NCBI GenBank assembly: GCA_005116835.1
Contig: SWDM01000023.1
Coordinates: forward strand, 224,519 to 288,518
DNA length: 64,000 bases
Origin: Nitrospira sp.
GTDB lineage: Bacteria > Nitrospirota > Nitrospiria > Nitrospirales > Nitrospiraceae
Direction: 5' to 3'
The notes under the pieces are model-generated. The model was given only the letters and a program-made list of their open reading frames with translations. It was not told the origin of the DNA and did no database searches. Positions 34,784-42,751 of this stretch are shown here, in pieces (within the stretch, counting starts at the first letter, position 1; each line of letters opens with the position of its first letter). The position numbers and the translations under genes are program-made.

Positions 34784-37189
34784 ATGAACCTTTTCGAGCA
34801 GAGTACGGTGGTGCTGGAGTGGCCCAGACTGCTGGAGGCCCTTGCTGGACACGCCCGATCGACGATGGGAGCGGCGCGCTGTCGCACCCTCGAATTGGCG
34901 ACCAGCCTCCACGATTCGCAACAGCGCCAGCAAGAAACGACAGAGATGGCCGAGTTGCAAACATTAGGCGACGCGCTGCAGGCCTTGGCCTTTCCCGACA
35001 TTTGCCACCCACTTGCACGGGCGAAGAAAGGGGCGGCCTTGGAGGCCCCTGAACTTCGGGATTGTGCCGTCGTGTTGGAATTGCTGGAGGAGAGCAGCCG
35101 ATTCATGAGCCGGCATCAGCAGGACGCCCCTGCCCTGGCCGCTGCCGCGCAGCCGCTGCAATCTATCGGGGAACTGCGACCTGTGAAAGCCGCTCTGGAT
35201 GCGGCGATCCATTCGGATGGCTCGATCAAGGAGTCGGCAACGCCGGAGTTACGGCGCCTGACTCATCAGGCCCATGCATTCAAACAACAGATGCGCGATC
35301 AAGTAAATCACATGTTGCACTCGCGCCGCTATGAGGAGGTTCTCCAAGAGCAGTATTTCGCCCAGCGGGAAGGTCGGTATGTCATCCCTGTGAAAGCCGA
35401 TATGCGGGGACGTGTTTCCGGGATCGTCCATGACATCTCAGCCAGCGGGGCCACGGTATTTATCGAGCCGCGTGAGCTGGTTGAATTGAACAATTCGATC
35501 AAAGTGGCGGATCTGGAGATTGAACGGGAAGTCCGGCGCATCCTCAGTGAGTTATCTTCTCTCGTCGGAGCACAGTCTGAGATCATTCTGGCGGGGCTTG
35601 ACGCGTTGGCCGTGCTTGACGGTATTTCGGCGCGGGCATCGTTTGGCCGTCAATTGAAGGCGCATCCAGTCGAGCTCAATGCAGACGGGCGAGTGAAACT
35701 GTTGCAGGCCAGGCACCCGTTGCTCGTATTGTCGAAAGAACAGGTTGTTGCCAACGATATTCTTCTGGATGAGTCGATCCAGGTGCTGGTCATCTCAGGC
35801 CCCAATACTGGTGGAAAGACTGTGACCCTCAAGATCGTCGGGCTCTTTGCCTTAATGGTTCGGGCAGGGCTGCACCTTCCCTGCGACGCGGAATCAGAGA
35901 TGGCAATCTTTCCCGACGTCTATGCCGATATCGGAGATGCTCAAGATTTGGCCCGCGACCTCTCCAGTTTTTCCGCACACATGACCCAGATAATCCAGTT
36001 GCTCGACGAAACAGAATGTCTACGTAACAGCGGCGAATATGGCAGTCCACGGAAATCGTTGGTTCTCCTCGATGAACCGGTGACCTCGACCGATCCAACG
36101 GAAGGAGCGGCTCTAGCAGAGGCCTTGCTCTGTCGGCTGGCCACGCTGGGGATGAAAGTCATCGCGACCACACACTACGGATCGTTAAAGGCCTTGGCCC
36201 ACACGATGCCGGGCTTCGCAAACGCCGCAGTCGAATTTGACGTGGCGACTCTGTCGCCAACCTACCGGCTTTTCATGGGGGTGCCAGGGGGATCGTCGGC
36301 GCTTGAGATTGCCGGTCGGCTGGGGATGGACCGGGCTTTAATCGATGAGGCGAGGTCGAAGCTTCATAAAGACGAGCGGGTCATGGAAACCATGCTCCAC
36401 GATTTGCAAGCTACGCAGCGTCAGTTAGCCGACGATCTGGCCAGGGCTGTCGAAGCCAGGCGTGAAGCGGAACGGGCCGAACAACAAGCAAAGGCACAGC
36501 TGGCTCAGCTGGAAGAGACGGAACGGGAAGCACAGAAGGGCCTTAAACGAAAACTCAGCGAGCAGTTCAGCCGAGCGCGGGCGGAAGTGCAAGCGACGGT
36601 AGATACGGTCAAGGGCGAACAGAAGTTGATCAAGGCCAAAGCAGCGAAACAGCGGTTATTTGAGCTCGAAGCGCAGACGAAAGCCAAGCTGGCCCCAGTC
36701 GGCACGCCCATTCCCCTTGATCAGTTGGGCGTGGGGGATCAGGTCGAGATCAGCGGACTCGGTATGACCGGCACGTTACTCGAAATGCCGCAAGGGAAGA
36801 AACGAGTGAGGGTGAAGGTGGGGCAGGGGGAACTGCTGGCTACAGTGGCAAATCTTGTCGGTCTTGGGCGAGGGAAGGTAGCGCCGTCGTCGCCAGTACC
36901 CTCGAACTCTCGCCTGGTTTCGCCAGGTGGGGGGCTGGGTCTGGATGAACAAACGGTCGTAGATGTCCGAGGGAAGGCGGCGGACGAGGCGTTGGACCAA
37001 GTGGTTGCGGCGTTGGATCGTGCCACCATGGCTGGTACGCCATTCCTCCGCATCATCCATGGCCACGGCACGGGGAAGCTCAAAGCATCGCTGCGAGACT
37101 ACTTGAAAGACTCGCCCTATGTGGCAGAGTTCCGTGTGGGAGATCGGGCAGAAGGCGGCGATGGTGTGACGATTGTGAAGTTGGGCTAG
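34784..37189 (+). CDS. mutS2: MutS2 family ATPase/endonuclease
   Basis: 801 aa. The MutS core and lever region come first (no mismatch-recognition domain I), then the ABC-type ATPase with Walker A GPNTGGKT near residue 340 and LVLLDEPVTSTDPTEGAALA. A long charged coiled coil (~520-640) and a C-terminal Smr nuclease domain (VDVRGKAADEALDQV...LRIIHGHGTGKLKASL) follow. MutS2 acts in recombination suppression or in rescue of collided ribosomes, depending on the species; the sequence alone does not distinguish these. Confidence 0.95.
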   Translation: MNLFEQSTVVLEWPRLLEALAGHARSTMGAARCRTLELATSLHDSQQRQQETTEMAELQTLGDALQALAFPDICHPLARAKKGAALEAPELRDCAVVLELLEESSRFMSRHQQDAPALAAAAQPLQSIGELRPVKAALDAAIHSDGSIKESATPELRRLTHQAHAFKQQMRDQVNHMLHSRRYEEVLQEQYFAQREGRYVIPVKADMRGRVSGIVHDISASGATVFIEPRELVELNNSIKVADLEIEREVRRILSELSSLVGAQSEIILAGLDALAVLDGISARASFGRQLKAHPVELNADGRVKLLQARHPLLVLSKEQVVANDILLDESIQVLVISGPNTGGKTVTLKIVGLFALMVRAGLHLPCDAESEMAIFPDVYADIGDAQDLARDLSSFSAHMTQIIQLLDETECLRNSGEYGSPRKSLVLLDEPVTSTDPTEGAALAEALLCRLATLGMKVIATTHYGSLKALAHTMPGFANAAVEFDVATLSPTYRLFMGVPGGSSALEIAGRLGMDRALIDEARSKLHKDERVMETMLHDLQATQRQLADDLARAVEARREAERAEQQAKAQLAQLEETEREAQKGLKRKLSEQFSRARAEVQATVDTVKGEQKLIKAKAAKQRLFELEAQTKAKLAPVGTPIPLDQLGVGDQVEISGLGMTGTLLEMPQGKKRVRVKVGQGELLATVANLVGLGRGKVAPSSPVPSNSRLVSPGGGLGLDEQTVVDVRGKAADEALDQVVAALDRATMAGTPFLRIIHGHGTGKLKASLRDYLKDSPYVAEFRVGDRAEGGDGVTIVKLG

Positions 37190-37202
37190 GGGGTAACCAG
37201 AT

Positions 37203-37345
37203 GTCCTTCTTGCTCGCGGAACAGAGGAGGGGATGGAGGCTGATGATCTTCTGTGCTCGCGCAACGCGCGGCCTCAGAAGGCCCTCGTTGGACGCGCGCA
37301 GTGGAAGATCAATCAGCCCCCATCCCTGAAGAGGCAACGAGCGAG
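37203..37345. repeat. Dispersed GCTCG/CGCGC palindromic repeat, copy b
   Basis: Contains TTGCTCGCGGAACAGAGGAG, TGTGCTCGCGCAACGCGCGG, TCGTTGGACGCGCGCAGTGG and a TCAATCAGCC/GGCTGATGAT bracket. The same blocks occur in copies near 11214 and 49020. It fills most of the gap between mutS2 and the small gene at 37493. No coding potential. Confidence 0.65.
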
Positions 37346-37492
37346 CTTGGATGGAGCATATATATCGTTCGATGCCCGTAGTGAACGACAATCTAGCCGC
37401 TGCCTTGAAAGGAGGTAAAGAAAATTAGAAGGCCTCGCATGGGCTGATGCACGTCATGGGGAATCGATTGCGAAGCAGTCGGAAGATTATGT

Positions 37493-37669
37493 CTATTCTC
37501 TTCTATTGAGGCGCGTCATCATAGTACCTAAGCCCAATACGATAGCCAAAAAAACCAGAATTATAGCCGTTAACGAGCCGAGCACGCAGGAAAAACTCTC
37601 GTTGCAGAAATCAAACATATATTGCCAAAACCCCCACATTTTGGTCTGAGCCAGGGTTTTTACAAACAT
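37493..37669 (-). CDS. Small single-pass membrane protein, 58 aa
   Basis: Starts at ATG 37669 (or the adjacent ATG 37672) with GAGG just upstream. The N-terminal half is aromatic and amphipathic (MWGFWQYMFDFCNESF), followed by one TM helix, GSLTAIILVFLAIVLGLGTM, and a basic end (MTRLNRRE). No family is recognised. The good ribosome-binding site, clear TM helix and positively charged cytoplasmic end support a real gene. Confidence 0.6.
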   Translation of the reverse strand: MFVKTLAQTKMWGFWQYMFDFCNESFSCVLGSLTAIILVFLAIVLGLGTMMTRLNRRE

Positions 37670-37718
37670 CATATCCTCATCTTGGCACGTCTCTTCGAGA
37701 CTAGGGGATAGAAGCCAA

Positions 37719-38369
37719 CTAGGCCAGCGATTCGACCGCGACGCGTAACCGCTCGGTCAGCTTCGTCGCCGCGACCGGTTCTTCCGGAGCGCGCGAGACT
37801 TCGATTGGCTCTCCGATGATGATGCGCAACCGCGGGAACCCGATTCTGCCCCGCGAGAGGGCCTGTGCTGTGCCGACGAGGCGGACCGGCACAAGTGACG
37901 CGCCTGTCATGAGCGCCAGGCGCGCGGCACCCCGGTGCCACACACGGTCGCCGCAGACGGCGCCTTGGGGGAAGATCGCGACTGCCTGTCCTGCATCGAG
38001 CGCCTGCCGCATCCGTGCCAGAGCAAAATGGTCACCGTGCCCACGCTTAATTCCGACTGCGCCGAGCCCGTCGAGCACCCACGCCAGCAGTCGGGACCGC
38101 CAGAGTTCTGCCTTTACGAGGAAACGCAGTTCCCGCGAGATTGCCGCCCCTAGGACGATTCCATCGAGCCACGAGTCATGATTCGGTGCGATGACTACAG
38201 GCCCGGTGACGGGGAGGCGATTTGCGCCGACCACCTCGAGTCGATACATGGCTCGTACCAAGCCGCCGAAGAAACAGCGGACTTGGGCATAGGTTGGAGC
38301 AGGGAACGGTAGAAGACTTGGATTTTCATTTGCCCGACGGTCGGCAAGAGCGTCTATCAATGATTCCAT
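37719..38369 (-). CDS. plsC: 1-acyl-sn-glycerol-3-phosphate acyltransferase (PlsC family)
   Basis: 216 aa. The acyltransferase HX4D motif is NHDSWLDG near residue 63; FPQGAVCGD near 134 replaces the usual FPEGTRS, and VPVRLVGTAQAL corresponds to the later P-containing block. Transfers an acyl chain to lysophosphatidate at the inner membrane to form phosphatidate. The Gln in place of Glu in block III is atypical and could alter substrate choice. Confidence 0.85.
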   Translation of the reverse strand: MESLIDALADRRANENPSLLPFPAPTYAQVRCFFGGLVRAMYRLEVVGANRLPVTGPVVIAPNHDSWLDGIVLGAAISRELRFLVKAELWRSRLLAWVLDGLGAVGIKRGHGDHFALARMRQALDAGQAVAIFPQGAVCGDRVWHRGAARLALMTGASLVPVRLVGTAQALSRGRIGFPRLRIIIGEPIEVSRAPEEPVAATKLTERLRVAVESLA

Positions 38370-38509
38370 CGGACTTCCTCCTCGTTCCTAACTGCTACGT
38401 TCGATCGCAGCAGTCGGCCATTTGGTCGTCTTGTTTCGGCACATTGCTCTCTAGCGACCTTGCGCATAGAGAGCTGGGTTGTAGCTGCCGCGTAGGGTTA
38501 GGCATTAAC

Positions 38510-38749
38510 TCAGTTTTGTTTCTCTCGTTTCAACGCTCTCCAAGCATAGAAAAACCCAATCGGCGCGCTGATGATGCAAATAATCGCCAGAAGAGACGAT
38601 TCTGCGGCGAGCCACCCTCCAAGAGCGGTATAGATAGATGATCCGAGGAAATAGACATACCAGGGAATCCTGCGCTTTTTTTTCGAAGACGCGTCGGTTT
38701 GCGATGTCATTACGCTCAGGCCTGCAGATTTTAGAAATTGTACAGACAT
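38510..38749 (-). CDS. Small two-helix membrane protein of unknown function
   Basis: 79 aa from the ATG with GGGAGG upstream; an internal ATG at 38710 would give 66 aa. A charged N-terminal segment (SSKKKRRIPWYV) leads into TM1 (YFLGSSIYTALGGWLAA) and TM2 (LLAIICIISAPIGFFYAW), ending in KREKQN. No family is recognised. The next gene upstream encodes a periplasmic protein anchored by a C-terminal TM helix; the two may be co-transcribed. Confidence 0.6.
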   Translation of the reverse strand: MSVQFLKSAGLSVMTSQTDASSKKKRRIPWYVYFLGSSIYTALGGWLAAESSLLAIICIISAPIGFFYAWRALKREKQN

Positions 38750-38810
38750 TGTCAGGGCCCTCCCTCTGGAATTGTGAACTATCTGGTCGTGGATCGGAAC
38801 ATCTGGCTTC

Positions 38811-39392
38811 CTACGAACGGAGGACCGCCCACCAATTCCGCAGCCATCTCGATCGCACGAGCTTGTATCCGAGCCAGGCACAGAGCAGCACGCCGAGCAA
38901 TGGTACAACCGCAACATTCACCAACTTTTGATAATCGGTCATCTGTACTCGCAAGAGATACTGGTAGCGGGAAGGATTCCGCCCCTCCGCGGTAATGATG
39001 ACTCTGTACAGGCCCTCATCTAGATTGGTTTCGCCACTGATTACTCCGGCCGGGTGACGGCTCGGACGCCAGTCTGCTACCGTCTGGGCTCCTGCCTCAT
39101 TCCTCCCGTTTCCCTTCACGATCTGCAGACCCACCGGCACGTTACGCAATGCCGGGTCCACGAGGTCCACGACAAGGAATGTCTCGCCTGTCTTGGGAAT
39201 GTCCGTGCAGTATTGAGCTTTCAACTCGTATTGCGGCTGATAGGAACTCAAATGCACCGCGCTCTCACCGACCCAGCGCACGCAAGGGTCTACTTCCAAC
39301 TCCGCTCCTTCATGTGCAACGGCTGCGCCGGGGTACAGTGCGGCAACAAGTAGGAGCACGATAAAACTTACTCGCGTCATTTGTTTATTCAT
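38811..39392 (-). CDS. Exported protein with C-terminal membrane anchor, unknown function
   Basis: 193 aa. A signal peptide (RVSFIVLLLVAALYPGAAVA, cleavage before HEGAELE) is followed by a ~130-residue periplasmic beta-rich domain with two cysteines and a C-terminal TM helix (VNVAVVPLLGVLLCAWLGYKLV) ending in a basic tail. No catalytic motif or family is recognised. The periplasmic domain faces the same compartment as the ammonia monooxygenase soluble regions, but that link is only positional. Confidence 0.7.
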   Translation of the reverse strand: MNKQMTRVSFIVLLLVAALYPGAAVAHEGAELEVDPCVRWVGESAVHLSSYQPQYELKAQYCTDIPKTGETFLVVDLVDPALRNVPVGLQIVKGNGRNEAGAQTVADWRPSRHPAGVISGETNLDEGLYRVIITAEGRNPSRYQYLLRVQMTDYQKLVNVAVVPLLGVLLCAWLGYKLVRSRWLRNWWAVLRS

Positions 39393-39617
39393 GGCTAACC
39401 TCTCTGTTTTGAGGTCTTGCTAACCTCTGGTCTATGTTGCCATCCTCATCACTGCCGACGGCCCCTTCTTTCACTCTGGTCGTCGGTTCTGCGACTCACT
39501 GAGGAGACAGGCCCCTCCGGGGTGCAGAGAGGAGCCTATCTACCTCAGCGGGAGACGCCAGGCAGAGTCGCGGCGCCACCAATTCTCCATACATAGAGCG
39601 TGCATGACGAAGTGTCC

Positions 39618-39812
39618 TTACACGGTTGTCAACGCCGAGTGAGATGCCACTGGTCGCGACGTAAGTCGTCTATGTGCCGCAATGACGGGATCGACAATTT
39701 CCCCACAGTTGATACAACGCCATCCGGCATACTCATAGTCATTCGGTCCGAGTGCTCCAAGATCTTCAAACTTCTCACGCACCATCAATCCTTCACAGCG
39801 TGTGCACCTCAT
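39618..39812 (-). CDS. Small zinc-ribbon protein
   Basis: 64 aa. Two CxxC knuckles (MRCTRCEGLM and CINCGEIVDP) are 29 residues apart and flank a WR-containing strand (YEYAGWRCINCG), the pattern of a treble-clef or rubredoxin-like zinc ribbon. Homologous small proteins are common in Nitrospira-like genomes, with no known role. It lies ~100 nt downstream of ftsH on the same strand. Confidence 0.75.
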   Translation of the reverse strand: MRCTRCEGLMVREKFEDLGALGPNDYEYAGWRCINCGEIVDPVIAAHRRLTSRPVASHSALTTV

Positions 39813-39914
39813 CGCATGCCTCCTTCCTTGATGGGGTCTTGCTCAGATACTTCGGACCTTTCCCACTGGTCTTTCTGTTAGAATTTTGAGCATCTGCATA
39901 TGTGCGTTCGCGCC

Positions 39915-41735
39915 TCAGTGATTGTCCATGATGGCTCTAAGCTCACTGCCGGTGATCACCTCACGATCGAGCAGGGCTTTTGCTCCTTCTACGAGTGCGT
40001 GCTTCTTTTCAGCTAAGAGCCATCTCACGCGATCGTATTGCTCGTCGATGATGCGGCGCACTTCGCAGTCGATCTCGCGGGCGGTCTCCTCCGAATAGTC
40101 GCCTTTCTCCTGAGGCGCTTGAATCTGCATGATGAGAGGCTGGCGTTCACGATCAAGGGTAACAGTGCCCAGCTTCTCGCTCATCCCGTAGGACTTGATC
40201 ATGCTTTTGGCAATATCTGTGGCCCTGACCAGGTCGTTCTGCGCTCCGGTAGACGCTTCGCCGAAGATCAATTCTTCCGCATTTCGCCCTCCGAGTAAGA
40301 CGGCAATCTTGTTTTCCAACTCCGTCTTGGCCATCAGGAATCGATCCTCGGTCGGGAGCTGAAGGGTATAGCCCAACGCGGCAACGCCGCGAGGGATGAT
40401 CGAGATCTTCTGAATCGGGTCTGCTCCCGGAAACGACAGCGCTACCAAGGCGTGGCCTACTTCATGGTAAGCGACGCGTTCTTTCTCCATCTTGTTGAGA
40501 ACCCGGTTTTTCTTCTCCAATCCGGCGACAACCCGCTCCACCGCTTCTTGCAATTCCGAGTGACCCACGTGTTCCTTATTCCGACGCACAGTTAAAAGTG
40601 TGGCTTCATTGATGATATTCGCGAGGTCGGCGCCTGAGAACCCGGGGGTCATCGCGGCGATCATCTCAAGGTCTGCATCGAGCCCCAGGGTCACCTGTTT
40701 GGCATGGACGCGCAAGATAGCCAGGCGGCCGATCTTATCCGGGCGATCGACCAAGACTTGCCTGTCGAACCGGCCTGGCCGCAACAGTGCAGGATCCAAG
40801 ATTTCAGGCCGATTGGTCGCCGCCATCAGGATAACGGCGATGCGGGGATCGAAGCCGTCCATCTCGACCAGCAACTGATTCAGGGTCTGTTCACGCTCCT
40901 CATGCGCCATGGGTCCCGCCCCACGGGCTTTTCCCAATGCATCCAGTTCGTCGATGAAGATAATACAGGGCGCCTTGATCTTCGCCTGCTCGAACAGATC
41001 TCGCACGCGGGAGGCCCCCACTCCCACAAACATTTCCACAAACTCGGACCCGCTGATGCTGAAAAACGTCACGCCTGCCTCTCCTGCCACAGCGCGAGCC
41101 AGGAGCGTCTTGCCGGTTCCAGGAGGACCGACGAGTAAGATCCCTTTCGGAATCTTTCCTCCTAGACGCGTGAACTTTTCCGGTGTCTTCAGAAACTCGA
41201 TCACTTCGCGCAGTTCTTCCTTCGCCTCGTCCACACCGGCCACGTCCGCGAAGGTGACCTTCGTGTCCTTCTCGGCATAGATCTTCGCCTTCGACTTCCC
41301 CACGGTCATGAACCCTTTTTGACCCTGTCCAAGCCCCTGACCGAGGCGCCGAATCACAAAAAACCAGATACCGCCAAAGATCAGCGCAGGAATGACCCAC
41401 CACATAATGTCTCGCAAGAACGTACTCTCAATCATGCCGGTGAACTTGACGTTGCGTACATTGAGTTCCTTGACTAAATCAGGATCTTCAACCCGGACAG
41501 TCGTAAACAGCTTCGGTTCTTTTGATCCTTCTTCCGGCTTCAGTTTCCCGAGCAATGACTGACGAGTGACCGTGACTTCCGCCACGTTCCCGGCCGCCAG
41601 GAGCGTCTTGAATTCGCTATACGGAAGCTCTTCAAGCATCTGCATGGGCGTGATGAAATTGTGCACGAACATGACTGCCCCAATCGTGAGAAAGGCACAC
41701 AGGACCGAAAAGGAGATTTTTTTATTCACTGGCAT
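39915..41735 (-). CDS. ftsH: ATP-dependent zinc metalloprotease FtsH
   Basis: 606 aa. TM1 (8-26) and TM2 (~111-128) flank a small periplasmic domain ([11 protein letters not shown]). The AAA+ module has Walker A GPPGTGKT (203-210), Walker [10 protein letters not shown] and the [22 protein letters not shown]. The protease domain carries the zinc site HEVGH (424-428). It degrades misassembled membrane proteins and selected regulators. The C-terminal tail is short. Two 26- to 38-aa membrane peptides and a STAS protein are encoded just upstream, an unusual setting that suggests a specialised FtsH copy. Confidence 0.95.
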   Translation of the reverse strand: MPVNKKISFSVLCAFLTIGAVMFVHNFITPMQMLEELPYSEFKTLLAAGNVAEVTVTRQSLLGKLKPEEGSKEPKLFTTVRVEDPDLVKELNVRNVKFTGMIESTFLRDIMWWVIPALIFGGIWFFVIRRLGQGLGQGQKGFMTVGKSKAKIYAEKDTKVTFADVAGVDEAKEELREVIEFLKTPEKFTRLGGKIPKGILLVGPPGTGKTLLARAVAGEAGVTFFSISGSEFVEMFVGVGASRVRDLFEQAKIKAPCIIFIDELDALGKARGAGPMAHEEREQTLNQLLVEMDGFDPRIAVILMAATNRPEILDPALLRPGRFDRQVLVDRPDKIGRLAILRVHAKQVTLGLDADLEMIAAMTPGFSGADLANIINEATLLTVRRNKEHVGHSELQEAVERVVAGLEKKNRVLNKMEKERVAYHEVGHALVALSFPGADPIQKISIIPRGVAALGYTLQLPTEDRFLMAKTELENKIAVLLGGRNAEELIFGEASTGAQNDLVRATDIAKSMIKSYGMSEKLGTVTLDRERQPLIMQIQAPQEKGDYSEETAREIDCEVRRIIDEQYDRVRWLLAEKKHALVEGAKALLDREVITGSELRAIMDNH

Positions 41736-41906
41736 CGCGATGAGTTCCTTTCTCTGTCACGACTTAAAGAAGAGCGAAGGATTCTGACCTGTCGTGCTTT
41801 CTTAGGCTCCTTGCTGAAGAGCTGAGAGACAGAAATCCGTCGGATAATTATGGACATTCGCAACACCGTCGCATTCAGTTTTAATCGGTACTCGCTATCC
41901 CAACGG

Positions 41907-41987
41907 CTAAGGTTGGAAGTAACCAGTTGCAAGTACCAGACACATCAAAATCACGGCACCAAGAATAATGAAAATGACGCCCTTCAT
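41907..41987 (-). CDS. 26-aa membrane micropeptide, downstream copy
   Basis: ATG at 41987 with GAGGAG 8 nt upstream. Encodes a peptide beginning MKGVIFIILGAVILMCLV and ending in FQP-stop: essentially one TM helix with a single Lys at the N-terminus. It is nearly identical to the peptide encoded at 42036-42152; conservation of the amino acids, separate ribosome-binding sites and silent or conservative changes (for example GTACTT against GCACTG) indicate that both are translated genes. No family is known to me. Confidence 0.7.
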   Translation of the reverse strand: MKGVIFIILGAVILMCLVLATGYFQP

Positions 41988-42035
41988 GGTGTGAACTCCT
42001 CGTTGAAAAACTATAGATGGCATTAGCATTCGGCC

Positions 42036-42152
42036 TTAGGGCCTGAGGAGGCCCGTTGCCAGTGCCAGGCACATCACAAGCACGGCACCAAGAATAATGA
42101 AAATGACGCCCTTCATGGAGTCATCTTTTTTTTGAAGAGTAGTATTTGCCAT
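42036..42152 (-). CDS. 38-aa membrane micropeptide, upstream copy
   Basis: ATG at 42152 behind a strong GGAGG with 8-nt spacing. A 12-residue polar leader (MANTTLQKKDDS) precedes the same membrane segment as the downstream copy, MKGVIFIILGAVLVMCLA, and the peptide ends in LLRP. An internal ATG at 42116 corresponds to the start of the 26-aa copy. The tandem pair lies between the STAS gene and ftsH on the same strand. Possible roles are modulators or substrates of FtsH, or stress-related membrane peptides. Confidence 0.7.
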   Translation of the reverse strand: MANTTLQKKDDSMKGVIFIILGAVLVMCLALATGLLRP

Positions 42153-42204
42153 TGGAATTCCCTCCTTTTATATGTGCTGCTGTGGTTGTCTGAACTGCAT
42201 CGCC

Positions 42205-42471
42205 TTATCCTTCTCTGCCCTTCTCACGGCTCATCCACTCCCGTATGTACGGCCAGCAATTGAGGAGCTGGACACCGTTTTTTTCACAGGCGTTCAGAAA
42301 ACGAATGATCTCGACATCCACGAGCGTCACTCCGTTGAGGTCCAGTGCAACCCGCGACCGAGCGCCTTCCAATTGCGTCTTCAATTCCTCCAGATGCTTC
42401 GCTTGCAACCGACCGCTTAGACAAATCATCGTCTTGAGGCGGCGGGTTTCTTTTTCAAATTTTATTGTCAT
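42205..42471 (-). CDS. STAS-domain protein
   Basis: 88 aa from MTIKFEKETRRLKTMICLSGRL; a longer frame upstream is not homologous. The fold is anti-sigma-factor-antagonist like: strand, helix (KHLEELKTQLEG), strand VALDLNGVTLVDVEIIRFLNACEKNG. The Ser/Thr phosphorylated in SpoIIAA-type proteins (D-S/T-G/S) is replaced by LVDVE, so regulation by phosphorylation is doubtful. It likely mediates protein-protein signalling in the gene group that includes the sigma-54 activator next to it. Confidence 0.75.
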   Translation of the reverse strand: MTIKFEKETRRLKTMICLSGRLQAKHLEELKTQLEGARSRVALDLNGVTLVDVEIIRFLNACEKNGVQLLNCWPYIREWMSREKGREG

Positions 42472-42751
42472 CTGTGACCTCTCAACCTGGACGATATAAA
42501 AATAGTGCAATGAAGAGGCCAGCTATAAACCATTGAAATGTTTGTGTTTTGCGTGTAGATGCCTGCCGAAGTTTCAGCATTTGCTGAATGATCGGCAAAA
42601 GAGGCAGGAGTATCCGGTGAAATTTCAATTCTCGGTCGGATTGCGTGGAGGATAGTGAGCGGGTGCGGGGTCAGGAGAGTCGTCTAAAACACAAGCAATG
42701 ATTCACGAGAGGCCGGTTTTCGCAGATGGCGCCCAAACAACTTTTGGCTTT

